Source: Shewanella sp. UCD-KL21
GTDB lineage: Bacteria; Pseudomonadota; Gammaproteobacteria; Enterobacterales; Shewanellaceae
Length of the DNA: 64,000 nucleotides
Assembly (NCBI RefSeq): GCF_001957135.1
Contig: NZ_MPHK01000006.1
Span: 124,001-188,000 of the forward strand
Direction: 5' to 3'
Shown: piece after piece, positions 34,568-43,527 of the stretch
Position numbering within the stretch: the first letter of the stretch is position 1
Layout: every line of letters starts with the position of its first letter
The notes under the pieces: model-generated
Databases searched by the model: none
The model's input: only the letters and a program-made list of their open reading frames with translations
What the model was told of the DNA's origin: nothing
Made by a program: the position numbers and the translations under genes

Positions 34568-35278
34568 ATGCACCAGAAGTATTCAGATGATTTAACCCTG
34601 CCCGAAATTCCCTTTGATTCACCAAGACTTCCTTATGAGAAGCCTGAACAAAATGTAAATTACTGGATAGTTGATGATTTTTTTCCTGAAAAGCAAGCAA
34701 TTGATATAGCAAACCGATGCTTCATGAAAAGTAAGTGGAAACTTGGTAAACCTTACACCAATGAACTATGGCCAGGGATGCGTTCAAAAAATGCATTAAA
34801 GAAAAAAGAGCTCGAACTGGTAGAAAATTGGATAAAACAAGCTATTGGAAAAGATAAAATTTGGGTAGCCGAGTCAAAGGATGTTGTCGTTGATACTAAT
34901 ACCGCTATTTTAGTCGGAAGCGAAGAAGGCGCAGCAAGGCCACATGTCGATAATCGTCTGCTTTGTCGCTTTGGCGCAGTACTTTTTTTAAGCCGTGAGC
35001 CTAAACCACATTCAGGAACTTCTTTTTACCGCCTAAAATATTCAAATGATGCAGCTGGCGGAAACTTAGTTGAAAAGCCTTACCATAATTTAGTTGATGC
35101 GTTGAATACTCAAAGTTTGCCGCCCAGTGCGTGGTATGAAGATGAAAGTATAGAAAATAAATTCAACCGCTTAATTTTATTCAAAGGCAATATGGTTCAT
35201 AGTGCTAGTAGCTATTTTGGCAAAGAAAAAAGAGAAAAACGCCTCGCGGTAACCTTCTTTTATATGGCTGAAGACTAA
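34568..35278 (+). CDS. DUF6445-type protein, 2-oxoglutarate/Fe(II)-oxygenase-like
   Basis: The 236-residue soluble protein resembles DUF6445, a group with the double-stranded beta-helix of 2OG-Fe(II) oxygenases. Candidate iron ligands are His and Asp in ARPHVDNRLLCR and a distal His in FKGNMVHSASSYFG; KREKRLAVTFFYM would hold the 2-oxoglutarate-binding Arg. I chose ATG 34568 because GGAAGG lies ten bases before it. The gene stands alone in an AT-rich stretch with no biosynthetic neighbours, so the substrate is unknown. Family assignment is from memory and should be treated as moderate. Confidence 0.65.
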   Translation: MHQKYSDDLTLPEIPFDSPRLPYEKPEQNVNYWIVDDFFPEKQAIDIANRCFMKSKWKLGKPYTNELWPGMRSKNALKKKELELVENWIKQAIGKDKIWVAESKDVVVDTNTAILVGSEEGAARPHVDNRLLCRFGAVLFLSREPKPHSGTSFYRLKYSNDAAGGNLVEKPYHNLVDALNTQSLPPSAWYEDESIENKFNRLILFKGNMVHSASSYFGKEKREKRLAVTFFYMAED

Positions 35279-35463
35279 TTTGAAAATATATTTTTTGAGA
35301 ATGGTTTATTTCGAATAGAGGAAAAGTGGCTTCCACTATTATTCGCTTTAGTGACACGACAAGCCTCTTAGCCACCCAATTGAACTTACTCTATCAGCTG
35401 ATTAAAATCGTTCTGCTAGATTGAAGCAATTGTGAGCCCGTATAAAACATGCTAATAAAATAA

Positions 35464-35491
35464 AGCACTGACCGTATCCACGCTCAGTGCT
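35464..35491 (-). terminator. Hairpin, probable terminator of the small membrane-protein gene
   Basis: Stem AGCACTGA/TCAGTGCT with a 12-base loop; on the minus strand it is followed by a T-rich run. It lies about 70 bp past the stop. Confidence 0.6.
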
Positions 35492-35559
35492 CTATAAATT
35501 CAGACACTCTATCTACTAAATATAAACAGTAAGCTTATCGAATAGCATCTGCTATCTGC

Positions 35560-35769
35560 TTAGATAGATTGGTAAACTTTTTTAATTTTGTGGAAGAAAA
35601 GACTCACAAAACCAGCTGCTAAGCTGCCCCACATTAATAATACTGCCGCAACGGTCACAAATTGCCCCATATAATAATCGGCATTAGCAACATAAATGTA
35701 ATGGGTACCTGGTAGTAGCGCAGCAAATACAGCAAAGAACATTAAAGCAACAATAATTTGAATTTTCAT
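35560..35769 (-). CDS. Small two-helix membrane protein
   Basis: From ATG 35769 the product is 69 residues with two hydrophobic segments (about 3-22 and 35-57). A short loop (GTHYIYVANADYYMG) joins them and the tail is basic (FFHKIKKVYQSI). No family recognised. A longer reading from 35826 adds 19 polar residues with two cysteines and would disturb the N-terminal segment, so I prefer the shorter form; AAAGAG lies near it. Single gene, probably inner-membrane. Confidence 0.6.
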   Translation of the reverse strand: MKIQIIVALMFFAVFAALLPGTHYIYVANADYYMGQFVTVAAVLLMWGSLAAGFVSLFFHKIKKVYQSI

Positions 35770-36011
35770 AATTAACTCTTTTTGGCAAAGGCTACTAGTT
35801 TTTGCCTCTGTTTCATTATGAAACAAAGCTAGTTAGCTAAATAATACTTAATTCTCAGAATGACCATAAAGTATCAAATAAACCCCACTAAGAGTTTTGT
35901 TAAGATCACAATTTAGAATATTCGATTGTCACTTTGTGATGGGGCGCACTTATTATCATTACAACCATAATATATAAAATATGCTAAAGCTTAGTGGTTG
36001 AAAACGAATTA
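35770..36011. other. Gap between small membrane protein and hemE terminator
   Basis: AT-rich sequence containing the promoter of the small membrane-protein gene; nothing else recognised. Confidence 0.4.
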
Positions 36012-36042
36012 AAAAAAAGACGAGCATTGCTCGTCTTTTTTT
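36012..36042 (-). terminator. Intrinsic terminator of hemE
   Basis: Stem AAAAAAAGACGAGC with loop ATT and its complement, T-rich on both strands, 38 bp beyond the hemE stop. Confidence 0.92.
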
Positions 36043-36079
36043 GTGCACATCATTAGGATGCGTGCGGCGTCATTATCAA

Positions 36080-37144
36080 TTACTTATGATATTTCGCTGA
36101 TAACTCGTGTACAGAGTTAATAAATGAGCCAGCATGTTCTGGGTTAACATGTTGATGGATACCATGGCCCAAGTTGAATACATGGCCAGTACCTTCACCG
36201 TAAGAAGATAAGATTTGATCCACTTCTTGATGAATACGCTCAGGTGAAGCGTAAAGTACAGATGGGTCCATGTTGCCTTGTAGTGCCACTTTATGACCAA
36301 CACGGCGACGTGCATCACCGATATCAACAGTCCAATCTAAACCTAGTGCGTCACAGCCAGTTTCAGCCATAGACTCTAACCATAATCCGCCACCTTTAGT
36401 GAACAAGGTAACAGGAACTTGGCGACCGTCAGCATGGCGAGTTAGGCCATCAACGATTTTTTGCATGTAACGTAATGAGAACTCACGGTAAGCGTGGTGA
36501 GATAACGCACCGCCCCATGAATCAAAGATCATTAACGACTGAGCACCGTTAGCAACTTGTGCATTTAGGTACAAGGTAACTGAATCAGCTAACTTATCTA
36601 AAAGCATGTGCAATGCTGCTGGCTCTTCGTAAGCCATCTTCTTGATTTTTTCGAATGTTTTGCTTGAACCGCCTTCAACCATATAAGTAGCTAGCGTCCA
36701 AGGAGAACCAGCGAAACCGATTAAAGGGACTTCACCTTTTAGCTCGCGACGAATGGTGCTTACAGCACGCATCACGTAACCAAGTTCATCTTCTGGATCT
36801 GGAATGCAAAGCTTTTTAATCGAGTCAACGGTATCAGCTCGACGTTCAAAACGTGGACCTTCACCAGTTTCAAAATATAAGCCTAAGCCCATTGCATCTG
36901 GAATGGTTAGAATGTCTGAAAATAAAATAGCTGCATCTAAATCATAACGACGTAATGGCTGTAAAGTCACTTCACAAGCCAAGTCTTGGTCTTTACAAAG
37001 CGACATGAAATCACCGGCTTGAGCACGGGTTGCTTTGTATTCTGGAAGGTAACGACCAGCTTGACGCATCATCCACACTGGCGTTCTGTCAACAGGCTGT
37101 TTTAGTAAAGCGCGTAAATAACGATCATTCTTTAATTCTGCCAT
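36080..37144 (-). CDS. hemE: Uroporphyrinogen decarboxylase
   Basis: HemE decarboxylates uroporphyrinogen III to coproporphyrinogen III in cytosolic heme synthesis. The 354-residue product matches family length and carries both signatures: [20 protein letters not shown] near residue 22-41 and [18 protein letters not shown] near 141-158. Catalytic Asp is in [18 protein letters not shown] lies about ten bases before the ATG. It is monocistronic with a strong terminator. Supply of heme suits the many c-type cytochromes encoded nearby. Confidence 0.98.
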   Translation of the reverse strand: MAELKNDRYLRALLKQPVDRTPVWMMRQAGRYLPEYKATRAQAGDFMSLCKDQDLACEVTLQPLRRYDLDAAILFSDILTIPDAMGLGLYFETGEGPRFERRADTVDSIKKLCIPDPEDELGYVMRAVSTIRRELKGEVPLIGFAGSPWTLATYMVEGGSSKTFEKIKKMAYEEPAALHMLLDKLADSVTLYLNAQVANGAQSLMIFDSWGGALSHHAYREFSLRYMQKIVDGLTRHADGRQVPVTLFTKGGGLWLESMAETGCDALGLDWTVDIGDARRRVGHKVALQGNMDPSVLYASPERIHQEVDQILSSYGEGTGHVFNLGHGIHQHVNPEHAGSFINSVHELSAKYHK

Positions 37145-37304
37145 TGGGCTTGATTCCTAAACATATATTGATATCCGCTGAACCGTAGTTTAACGACTTA
37201 AGGTATTAATGTAACCAGTTCTGCTAAATTTATGTGAGCTGCCCCCCTTAGTAGTATCAAAATTGCTAATGTAATCGTTAATATGCTCACAAAAAGGGTA
37301 TTTT

Positions 37305-37366
37305 TTGACTAGGTGTAACGCTAACTTGATAAAAAAGTTGCACCTGCGCTACACCTTTGATATAAA
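37305..37366 (+). promoter_or_regulatory. Tandem sigma-70 promoters with inverted repeat ahead of the sRNA candidate
   Basis: Proximal promoter: TTGCAC (37338-37343), 17 bp, TATAAA (37361-37366). Distal promoter: TTGACT (37305-37310), 17 bp, GATAAA. The inverted repeat AGGTGTA (37311-37317) and TACACCT (37350-37356) spans the proximal -35 and spacer and could be an operator. Confidence 0.65.
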
Positions 37367-37372
37367 AAGTCT

Positions 37373-37464
37373 GCGCTAGCAAGAACAATCAAGAAGCACG
37401 ATAAATCGAGCCCTTAAAAATCTATTTGCCCAGCGGTAGCATGCTACCGCTGGGCATTTTTCTT
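37373..37464 (+). ncRNA. Candidate small regulatory RNA between hemE and rsd
   Basis: A transcript of about 92 nt would start roughly seven bases after a near-consensus promoter and end at the very strong terminator TGCCCAGCGGTAGC (37427-37440), with its complement at 37443-37456 and a T tract. It contains no start codon with a reading frame. The single-stranded centre has GAAGCACGATAAATCGAG followed by an A-rich stretch. A free-standing terminator with no gene on its strand for over 3 kb upstream is the main argument for an RNA gene. The family is not recognised. Confidence 0.7.
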
Positions 37465-37612
37465 TAGATTACAACAACAAAGAATATTTCCTTTGTGACT
37501 CAGCCCATTCCTCTGGTCGATCCATTGCTTCTTTTGCAGAAAAGAGTTGATTAATCACTACTTTCTCTCATACATTAAGTGTTATGTATTGGTTGCTAAA
37601 TTGAGAATGATA

Positions 37613-38089
37613 ATGCTGACAAAACTAGAAAAAGCCGAACAAAAATGGGGTGGCTCTAATAAGCTTGTTGATCAATGGCTGCAGCACCGCAGAGCATTAC
37701 TGATCCAATACTTCAAAATTGCCGGCCTTGCCCCATATTCAGTCCCAGCAAAAAGCTTACCTGAACTGGATACCGTTAAGCAGTTTTGCGCTCAATTAGT
37801 TGATTATGTCTCTGAAGGTCATTTTGAGGTCTACGATCAATTGGTTAATGAGTGTGAAAAGTCAGGTGAACAAAGTAAAGCCCGCGCACAACTGTTATTA
37901 CCACAAATCAGTGAGTCAACTGATGCCGCATTAGACTTCAATGACAAATATACTGAAGCAGATAACGATTCTATGTTGCTAGAATTAGATAGCGATCTGT
38001 CTAATTTAGCTCAAGCAATGGAAGCGCGCTTTGCTTTGGAAGATGAGTTACTCGAGCAACTTCTTCAGCATCATTCAAAAGTCAGCTAG
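37613..38089 (+). CDS. rsd: Rsd/AlgQ anti-sigma-70 factor
   Basis: The 158-residue, all-helical protein matches E. coli Rsd in length and landmarks: GGSNKLVDQWLQHRRALLI, FCAQLVDYVSEGHFEVYDQL and ALEDELLEQL-type C-terminus (EARFALEDELLEQLLQ). Rsd binds region 4 of sigma-70 and, in stationary phase, shifts RNA polymerase toward alternative sigma factors. ATG 37613 gives the family N-terminus (MLTKLEKAEQK). A GAG seven bases upstream is a modest ribosome-binding site. Its leader follows an sRNA-type terminator. Confidence 0.92.
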   Translation: MLTKLEKAEQKWGGSNKLVDQWLQHRRALLIQYFKIAGLAPYSVPAKSLPELDTVKQFCAQLVDYVSEGHFEVYDQLVNECEKSGEQSKARAQLLLPQISESTDAALDFNDKYTEADNDSMLLELDSDLSNLAQAMEARFALEDELLEQLLQHHSKVS

Positions 38090-38095
38090 TTTGCC

Positions 38096-38133
38096 TTATT
38101 ACTTATTACTTATTACTTATTACTTATTACTTA
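38096..38133. repeat. Heptamer tandem repeat (TTATTAC)5
   Basis: Five perfect copies of TTATTAC plus a partial sixth, starting 7 bp after the rsd stop codon. Stop codons in all frames make it noncoding; copy number may vary by slippage. Confidence 0.95.
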
Positions 38134-38213
38134 CCAAGGTAATTAGCAAAGCTAGCGACTAACGAATTGACCTTGAGTCACAGGCAAAGAAAGACTCGAT
38201 TTTCTGATGCCAT

Positions 38214-39257
38214 TTACTTGCGCCAGTTATCAGGTAACTCCACTTGCGACCATAAATCGTTGCACAGCGTTTGATGCTGATGCCAATCTCCTTGCTTTAA
38301 CCAACTGACTAATGCATCTCCCACTTGCGGATATGCTATCGGTTTGGGCGACGGCGCCTTTAACCATCGGGCTAACATTTTACTATCTAAGCTATCCATA
38401 CTTTGTCCTGCAGCCAACAGCTCTAATGCTGCTACGTTTGATGATTGCTCAAATTGCCCCTGCAACGGTTTAACCAGTAGCTTCTTACCTAATGTCATCG
38501 CCTCGCTGGCTAGCTCAAAACCTGCATTACCTATTACTCCACCACATTGCGACATGTGTTGTTTAAACCCACAGCGATCAAAACTAAACCAATTAATATG
38601 CTCAGGTAATGACTGCTTTGGCTTATTGCCATGGTAAACAAAAAATTGATAGTCAGGGAAAGGGCTTAAAAAATCCGCTATCGCATCGGCACTTTCAAAG
38701 GGTAAATACACCAAAATTTGATGACTGTGAGCACCGCAACTTGGCTCAACTTCAACAAAGGGAGGTAAAATAGCAAAACCAAAATGATGCCAATGACAGC
38801 CTAATTTGATATCTGTAGGTGCAAAATGATTTAACAGTAATTCATCAAACCAGCTCATTCCCTGTTTAGGTACAGAATATTGCAATGACGCTTGATGGCT
38901 GATCGCAATTGAAGTCACGCCTTGTTTTTTAGCCGCCCAAGCACTCACGGGTTCAAAGTCATTTAATACTAAATCGTAGCCGTTCAAATCAAGTTGCTGC
39001 ACTTCAGATAAAATAGGTGCGCTGATATTTCTGTTAATTGTTTTGCCAATACTCACTCGGCCTGCTTCAGTAACAAAGGACAACCCGGTCCTAACTTGAT
39101 AATTACCAAAACATTGCATATCAAAATACTCACCTTCAGCGCGGCCACTAAATAAAAAGTCGACCTCGATATCAGTTTTACTTAACGCCTTTGCCATGAC
39201 TCTGGCGCGGCTAATATGGCCATTTCCCGTCCCTTGAACACCGTATAATATTTTCAT
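38214..39257 (-). CDS. MJ1255/VC2487-family glycosyltransferase
   Basis: The 347-residue cytosolic-type protein starts KILYGVQGTGNGHISRARVM, the glycosyltransferase family of MJ1255/VC2487 with a GT-B fold. A C-terminal nucleotide-sugar site lies around GGVIGNAGFELASEAMTLGK (about 240-259), and KKLLVKPLQGQFEQSSNV follows. Substrate is not known. It lies 41 bp downstream of a PAP2 phosphatase gene in the same direction, so the pair may handle a lipid-linked sugar or lipid phosphate, which is inference. Confidence 0.85.
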   Translation of the reverse strand: MKILYGVQGTGNGHISRARVMAKALSKTDIEVDFLFSGRAEGEYFDMQCFGNYQVRTGLSFVTEAGRVSIGKTINRNISAPILSEVQQLDLNGYDLVLNDFEPVSAWAAKKQGVTSIAISHQASLQYSVPKQGMSWFDELLLNHFAPTDIKLGCHWHHFGFAILPPFVEVEPSCGAHSHQILVYLPFESADAIADFLSPFPDYQFFVYHGNKPKQSLPEHINWFSFDRCGFKQHMSQCGGVIGNAGFELASEAMTLGKKLLVKPLQGQFEQSSNVAALELLAAGQSMDSLDSKMLARWLKAPSPKPIAYPQVGDALVSWLKQGDWHQHQTLCNDLWSQVELPDNWRK

Positions 39258-39298
39258 GATTTACCTTGTTTAATGACCAATTTCAGCGCTATGACAAA

Positions 39299-39811
39299 CT
39301 AAATCAACGGCTCAGCTAAGATAACCACAACGACACCCAGCCCAATACCAGCAACAATATCCAATGGATAATGCACCCCAAGCGCTATTCGAGATAATCC
39401 AATCGCCAAGGCCCAGCTCATTGCGATTGGCCACAATGCAGGAAAAGTCGAGGTGATGGCCATCGCCATAATAAAGGCCGCTGCGGTGTGCCCTGAGGGC
39501 AAACTAAATTTGTCTGATGCCTGAAAGCTGCTATCAAAGCCTGCAAAAGCGGCGCAAGGCCTAGTGCGGCGAATGGCATTTTTAAAGACAAAATATAACG
39601 GCAGTTCGATGATAAAACTGACTAACATCAAATTAAAAAACTGACTACCTTGAGGGTGTAAAAACAATAAACCTACCGCCATATACACGTAATAATGGCC
39701 ATCCCCACTTGCTGAGATCCTTTTCGCTAAAGGGGTTAACTTATGAGTTCGACAAAAAGTAATAATGTGGCAAAACAGAAGCTTATCCAGTGCGCTAATC
39801 GTCATAGCCAT
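39299..39811 (-). CDS. PAP2-family membrane phosphatase
   Basis: The 170-residue membrane protein has the three PAP2 phosphatase motifs in order: KNAIRRTRP (K-x6-RP), LPSGHTAAAF (PSGH) and SRIALGVHYPLDIVAG (SR-x5-H-x3-D), with several hydrophobic segments between them. The family removes phosphate from lipid phosphates such as undecaprenyl-PP, phosphatidate or phosphatidylglycerophosphate. It is first in a two-gene operon with the glycosyltransferase. Exact substrate unknown. Confidence 0.9.
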   Translation of the reverse strand: MAMTISALDKLLFCHIITFCRTHKLTPLAKRISASGDGHYYVYMAVGLLFLHPQGSQFFNLMLVSFIIELPLYFVFKNAIRRTRPCAAFAGFDSSFQASDKFSLPSGHTAAAFIMAMAITSTFPALWPIAMSWALAIGLSRIALGVHYPLDIVAGIGLGVVVVILAEPLI

Positions 39812-40182
39812 ACAAAATCCTTATAGTTCAATTGTTCAACCTTATTAAGAACTGTAAATAGAGCTAATGACGCTTAGATGACAGGCTATCGAAACTTTTA
39901 TGACAATCATAACTTACTCAAAGGAGTCACCACAGACAGGGCAATAATGCAGTTAATCATATAAAAACAAGGACTAAGGCTGATAATGGGCTTATCACAG
40001 CAATAAACAACAGCCGTTTAACTCACCCCGCCTTAAGACCAAAGACTGAACAACTAACTGATTATCTTTATCAAGTGATGAATATCGCTGTTATTTTCAT
40101 AAAAAGCTCATATAATTCATATATTATTGCTTTGATAACTGGCGAAAACCTCTGTTAATCGCTAACCCCAAGGAGTGTCACT
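39812..40182. other. Divergent intergenic region PAP2/rraA
   Basis: About 370 bp, AT-rich, with promoters for both directions. A five-codon frame after a good ribosome-binding site near 39950 is too short to call. No repeats or hairpins of note. Confidence 0.5.
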
Positions 40183-40668
40183 ATGGAATACAACACCTCA
40201 GAATTGTGTGATATGTATTTAGATGTCGTTGATGTAGTAGAACCAATGTTCAGTAATTACGGCGGTTGTAGCTCTTTTGGTGGTTCGATTAGTACCATCA
40301 AATGTTTTGAAGATAACGGCTTAATTGCTGATGCGCTGCAAGCAGAAGGCGAAGGTAAAGTCTTGTTAGTAGATGGTGGCGGTTCAATGCGCCGTGCATT
40401 AATTGATGCCTCGATTGCTGAAATCGCAGTGGCTAACAAGTGGGAAGGCATTATTGTTTACGGCTCAGTACGTGATGTCGACACCCTTGAAGAAATGGAT
40501 ATTGGTATTCAAGCATTAGCTTCAATCCCGATTGGCGCTGACACTAATGGCGTGGGTGAAGTTGAAATCCCAGTTAACTTTGGTGGGGTAACATTCCTGC
40601 CATGCGATCATATCTATGCTGACAATACCGGCGTTATCTTATCGCCAGAGCCATTAGATATCGAATAA
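40183..40668 (+). CDS. rraA: Regulator of RNase E activity A
   Basis: The 161-residue protein is close to E. coli RraA throughout: [57 protein letters not shown] and the end [16 protein letters not shown]. RraA trimers bind RNase E and reduce its activity on mRNA; older names (MenG) are misassignments. A textbook AAGGAG site precedes the ATG. It is followed by its own terminator, so the arginase-family gene downstream is separate. Confidence 0.96.
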   Translation: MEYNTSELCDMYLDVVDVVEPMFSNYGGCSSFGGSISTIKCFEDNGLIADALQAEGEGKVLLVDGGGSMRRALIDASIAEIAVANKWEGIIVYGSVRDVDTLEEMDIGIQALASIPIGADTNGVGEVEIPVNFGGVTFLPCDHIYADNTGVILSPEPLDIE

Positions 40669-40713
40669 TCGATTGATATTGCTGGTTACATATTACCAGT
40701 TCAAATATCGACT

Positions 40714-40738
40714 AAAGCCAGCTATGCTGGCTTTTTTA
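40714..40738 (+). terminator. Intrinsic terminator of rraA
   Basis: Stem AAAGCCAGC/GCTGGCTTT with loop TAT and a T run, 46 bp after the stop. Confidence 0.9.
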
Positions 40739-40840
40739 TGGCCTATTTTTTAAGGCATAAGCTCTAAGTATTTGACGCTAGATATGTGGCTCGACATATT
40801 AGCCTCAAAGCTAACCCCAATTGAATGAAATAGGTTCTTA

Positions 40841-41872
40841 ATGTTGCAGATAATGACCCGCAGTCAAGTTAATCAATACCTCTCAGGCAGAGATGGCGAA
40901 ATCAAACTGGGCCAAACCGTCAAGCTTATCTCCGAATCAGCCCCCTCTTTAGCTGATCTTAAACAGGCACTTTGTGAGGCTAAAACCAATGGGGTGCAAT
41001 TTGTCATTGTCGGAATTACCGAAGATGCAGGTCCAAGGGCTAACTTAGGCCGCGGTGGCTCATCTGCAGCCTTTAGTGCCACTATGCAACAATGGCTTAA
41101 TTTGCAGTCCAACCGTTACCTTGATGGTAAACAGTGTCTTATTTTAGGGGAAATATCTCAGGCCCCACTGCCAGAAGCGGCATCCCTAGAAGAGTTAAGG
41201 CAAGCAACTAAAGAACTAGATAACCAAGTCATTAGCGTGATCAGCCAAATTCTAGCAGCAGAGCTTGAGCCCATAGTGATCGGCGGCGGCCATAACAATG
41301 CATATGGTATGCTAATGGCGACTAAAGCTCACTTTAATCAGGCCGCAGCGGCAGTAAACCTTGACCCCCATAGCGATTTTCGCCCACGGGAAGGCCGCCA
41401 CAGTGGCAACGGCTTTAGCTATGCCGCAGCCAATGGCGCATTAGCTTATTACCATGTGCTAGGTTTACATGAGCTAAAAAACAGTGAAGCCACCTTAGAG
41501 CAATTAAGCTTATTTGGCGGTCATTGGCATAGCTTTCAGCAAATTTGGGTCAGACGAGAAATCGACTTAGGCCAGGCGCTACAGCAAATCGCCAGCAATC
41601 TTAATCAAACTCAACTGCCAGTGGCCTTAGAAATTGATGTAGATGCCATTGCGAAAATGCCCAGCAGCGCATCCACCTTTGCCGGCGTGCCCTTGTTAGA
41701 TGCCTGCCACTATATTCATTACATCGCTAAGCACTGCCCTTGTACTTATCTGCATATTGCTGAAGCCGCGCCTCAATGCCACGATGCAGGTGATATGGCC
41801 GGTAAACGTGATGTAGGCCAAAGTGTCAGTGAATTAATTTACAGTTATATTCAGGCAAGAAAAGTCAGCTAG
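40841..41872 (+). CDS. Arginase-family hydrolase, formimidoylglutamase-like
   Basis: The 343-residue protein has the metal-binding motifs of the ureohydrolase fold: VIGGGHNNAYG, NLDPHSDFRPR and ALEIDVDAI, which supply His and Asp ligands for a dimanganese centre. An N-terminal GITEDAGPRANLGRGGSSAA loop is typical of formimidoylglutamase-like members. Those hydrolyse N-formimidoyl-glutamate in histidine breakdown, but no other hut gene is here and the motif GGGHNN differs from the usual GGGHE, so the substrate is uncertain. AGG seven bases before the ATG; a second ATG four codons in is possible. Confidence 0.85.
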   Translation: MLQIMTRSQVNQYLSGRDGEIKLGQTVKLISESAPSLADLKQALCEAKTNGVQFVIVGITEDAGPRANLGRGGSSAAFSATMQQWLNLQSNRYLDGKQCLILGEISQAPLPEAASLEELRQATKELDNQVISVISQILAAELEPIVIGGGHNNAYGMLMATKAHFNQAAAAVNLDPHSDFRPREGRHSGNGFSYAAANGALAYYHVLGLHELKNSEATLEQLSLFGGHWHSFQQIWVRREIDLGQALQQIASNLNQTQLPVALEIDVDAIAKMPSSASTFAGVPLLDACHYIHYIAKHCPCTYLHIAEAAPQCHDAGDMAGKRDVGQSVSELIYSYIQARKVS

Positions 41873-42151
41873 CTTGAGCGAGGAATATTTGAACTGCTCT
41901 CGCTTAAGGATCGTACAAGCTTACGCTGTTAAATTTTTAACACGCGATTACCTAATACTTTCACTATTCAATAACAGTGAATTTTATGCTCTAATGCAGG
42001 GCAATTTTGATGAGATAGAAAAATACGCTGTCTTAACGCATTCTTAGCTATTTCAAGTAAACTTGATCACATTCTGGCTGATTAAAGTTTCTGCAAAGCA
42101 AGCAATGACATACACTCGCTGTTAATTACCGCACATTATAGGAATACACAG

Positions 42152-42907
42152 ATGTCTGAGGGCGACCCAAAGAACACCCATTTTGGTTACAAAACCGTTG
42201 ATTCAGAGAAAAAAGCGGATTTAGTTGCTGACGTATTTCATTCGGTTGCTGCTAAATACGACATCATGAATGATGTTATGTCATTCGGTGTTCACCGTTT
42301 TTGGAAACGTCACACCATTGCGACCGCAGGCGCAAGACCGGGCATGAAAGTACTTGATCTTGCTGGCGGCACCGGTGATTTAACCGCTAAGTTCTCGCAC
42401 CTTGTCGGTGAGCGCGGCCAGGTTATTCTTGCTGACATTAATGATTCAATGCTTAAAGTTGGCCGCACTAAATTGCGTGATAAAGGCATTGTTAGCAATG
42501 TCAGTTACGTACAAGCCAATGCTGAAGCACTGCCGTTTCCTGACAATCATTTTGATATTATTACCATTGCCTTTGGTTTACGTAATGTGACCGATAAAGA
42601 CGCAGCGCTGCGTTCGATGCGCCGCGTACTAAAACCAGGCGGAAAGTTATTAGTGCTTGAGTTCTCAAAACCTCAACACGAAGTCATGCGTAAAGTTTAT
42701 GATCTTTATAGCTTTAAAGTGTTGCCTAAAATGGGCGCATTAATTACCCAAGATGCTGATAGCTATGAATACTTAGCTGAGTCAATTCGTATGCATCCAG
42801 ATCAAGAAACCTTAAAGCAAATGATGATCGATGCCGGTCTTGAGCAAGTTGACTACACCAATATGACAGATGGTGTTGTGGCCTTGCATCGCGGTTACAA
42901 ATTCTAA
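42152..42907 (+). CDS. ubiE: Ubiquinone/menaquinone methyltransferase
   Basis: UbiE C-methylates demethylmenaquinol and the ubiquinone intermediate DDMQH2, so it serves both quinone pathways. The 251-residue product is close to E. coli Ubi[41 protein letters not shown], the SAM-binding loop [15 protein letters not shown] and [23 protein letters not shown] motif ([20 protein letters not shown]). The stop codon overlaps the next start (TAATG), linking it to ubiJ and ubiB in one operon. Confidence 0.97.
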   Translation: MSEGDPKNTHFGYKTVDSEKKADLVADVFHSVAAKYDIMNDVMSFGVHRFWKRHTIATAGARPGMKVLDLAGGTGDLTAKFSHLVGERGQVILADINDSMLKVGRTKLRDKGIVSNVSYVQANAEALPFPDNHFDIITIAFGLRNVTDKDAALRSMRRVLKPGGKLLVLEFSKPQHEVMRKVYDLYSFKVLPKMGALITQDADSYEYLAESIRMHPDQETLKQMMIDAGLEQVDYTNMTDGVVALHRGYKF

Positions 42908-43527
42908 TGCTGCCGAACCACTTTTCATTACTGGCTTGTGCTGCAATGGAAACTGCCATCGGGCAGTTACAAGCACAAGATCAGGGTGAATATGCCCGGC
43001 TAAAGCAGTTGCACGGTAAAGTATTTAAAATCCAGTTAACCCAAGTTAATTGGCCGATATACCTTATTTTTGCACCGCAAATTCAAGTCATGAGCGCTTA
43101 TGAAGCCACTGTTGACGTCAGTATTACTGCTGATGTCACAACGCTTTATAAGGTGACTGAAGGGGCGAACCTTACCGAGCTCATTAAGCAAGATAAGCTG
43201 ATCCTCGATGGCGACATCAACTTATTGCAAAGTTTTAGTCACTACTTAAAACACATAGAGTTAGATTTTGCCGAGCCACTGTCAAAGTATATTGGCGATG
43301 CCCCAACACACATGTTGCTGGCTAATTCTAAACAGCTCGCCTCGACATTAAAGCAAGTGGTTGCAAAGTCATGGTCTCATGTGGGGCAATTAACCACTGA
43401 AGAATATCGACTGGCACCGCATCAAATCGACTTCATCCATTTTCGTGATAATCTGGAACAACTTGTTGAGCAAACAACAAGCATTGAGTCCAAGATAGCA
43501 AAATTAAGAGAAAAAATTACCCCATGA
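42907..43527 (+). CDS. ubiJ: Ubiquinone biosynthesis accessory factor UbiJ (SCP2 domain)
   Basis: The 206-residue protein has an N-terminal SCP2-type lipid-binding domain (about 1-115: [37 protein letters not shown]) and a C-terminal helical, coiled-coil segment ([13 protein letters not shown]). UbiJ works with UbiK to present hydrophobic quinone intermediates to the Ubi enzyme complex. It is sandwiched between ubiE (1-bp overlap) and ubiB (4-bp overlap), the conserved proteobacterial order. Confidence 0.93.
   Translation: MLPNHFSLLACAAMETAIGQLQAQDQGEYARLKQLHGKVFKIQLTQVNWPIYLIFAPQIQVMSAYEATVDVSITADVTTLYKVTEGANLTELIKQDKLILDGDINLLQSFSHYLKHIELDFAEPLSKYIGDAPTHMLLANSKQLASTLKQVVAKSWSHVGQLTTEEYRLAPHQIDFIHFRDNLEQLVEQTTSIESKIAKLREKITP

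Noticed and set aside
37268..37286. Possible Fur box upstream of the sRNA promoter
   Set aside because: GCTAATGTAATCGTTAAT matches the 19-bp Fur consensus at fewer than half of positions and is not palindromic.
37391..37410. RyhB-like core in the sRNA candidate
   Set aside because: Only AAGCACGA (8 nt) matches the enteric RyhB core and no clear Fur box is upstream, so I did not name it RyhB.
38096..38133. CRISPR-like array
   Set aside because: The direct repeats are 7 bp with no spacers; it is a simple microsatellite.
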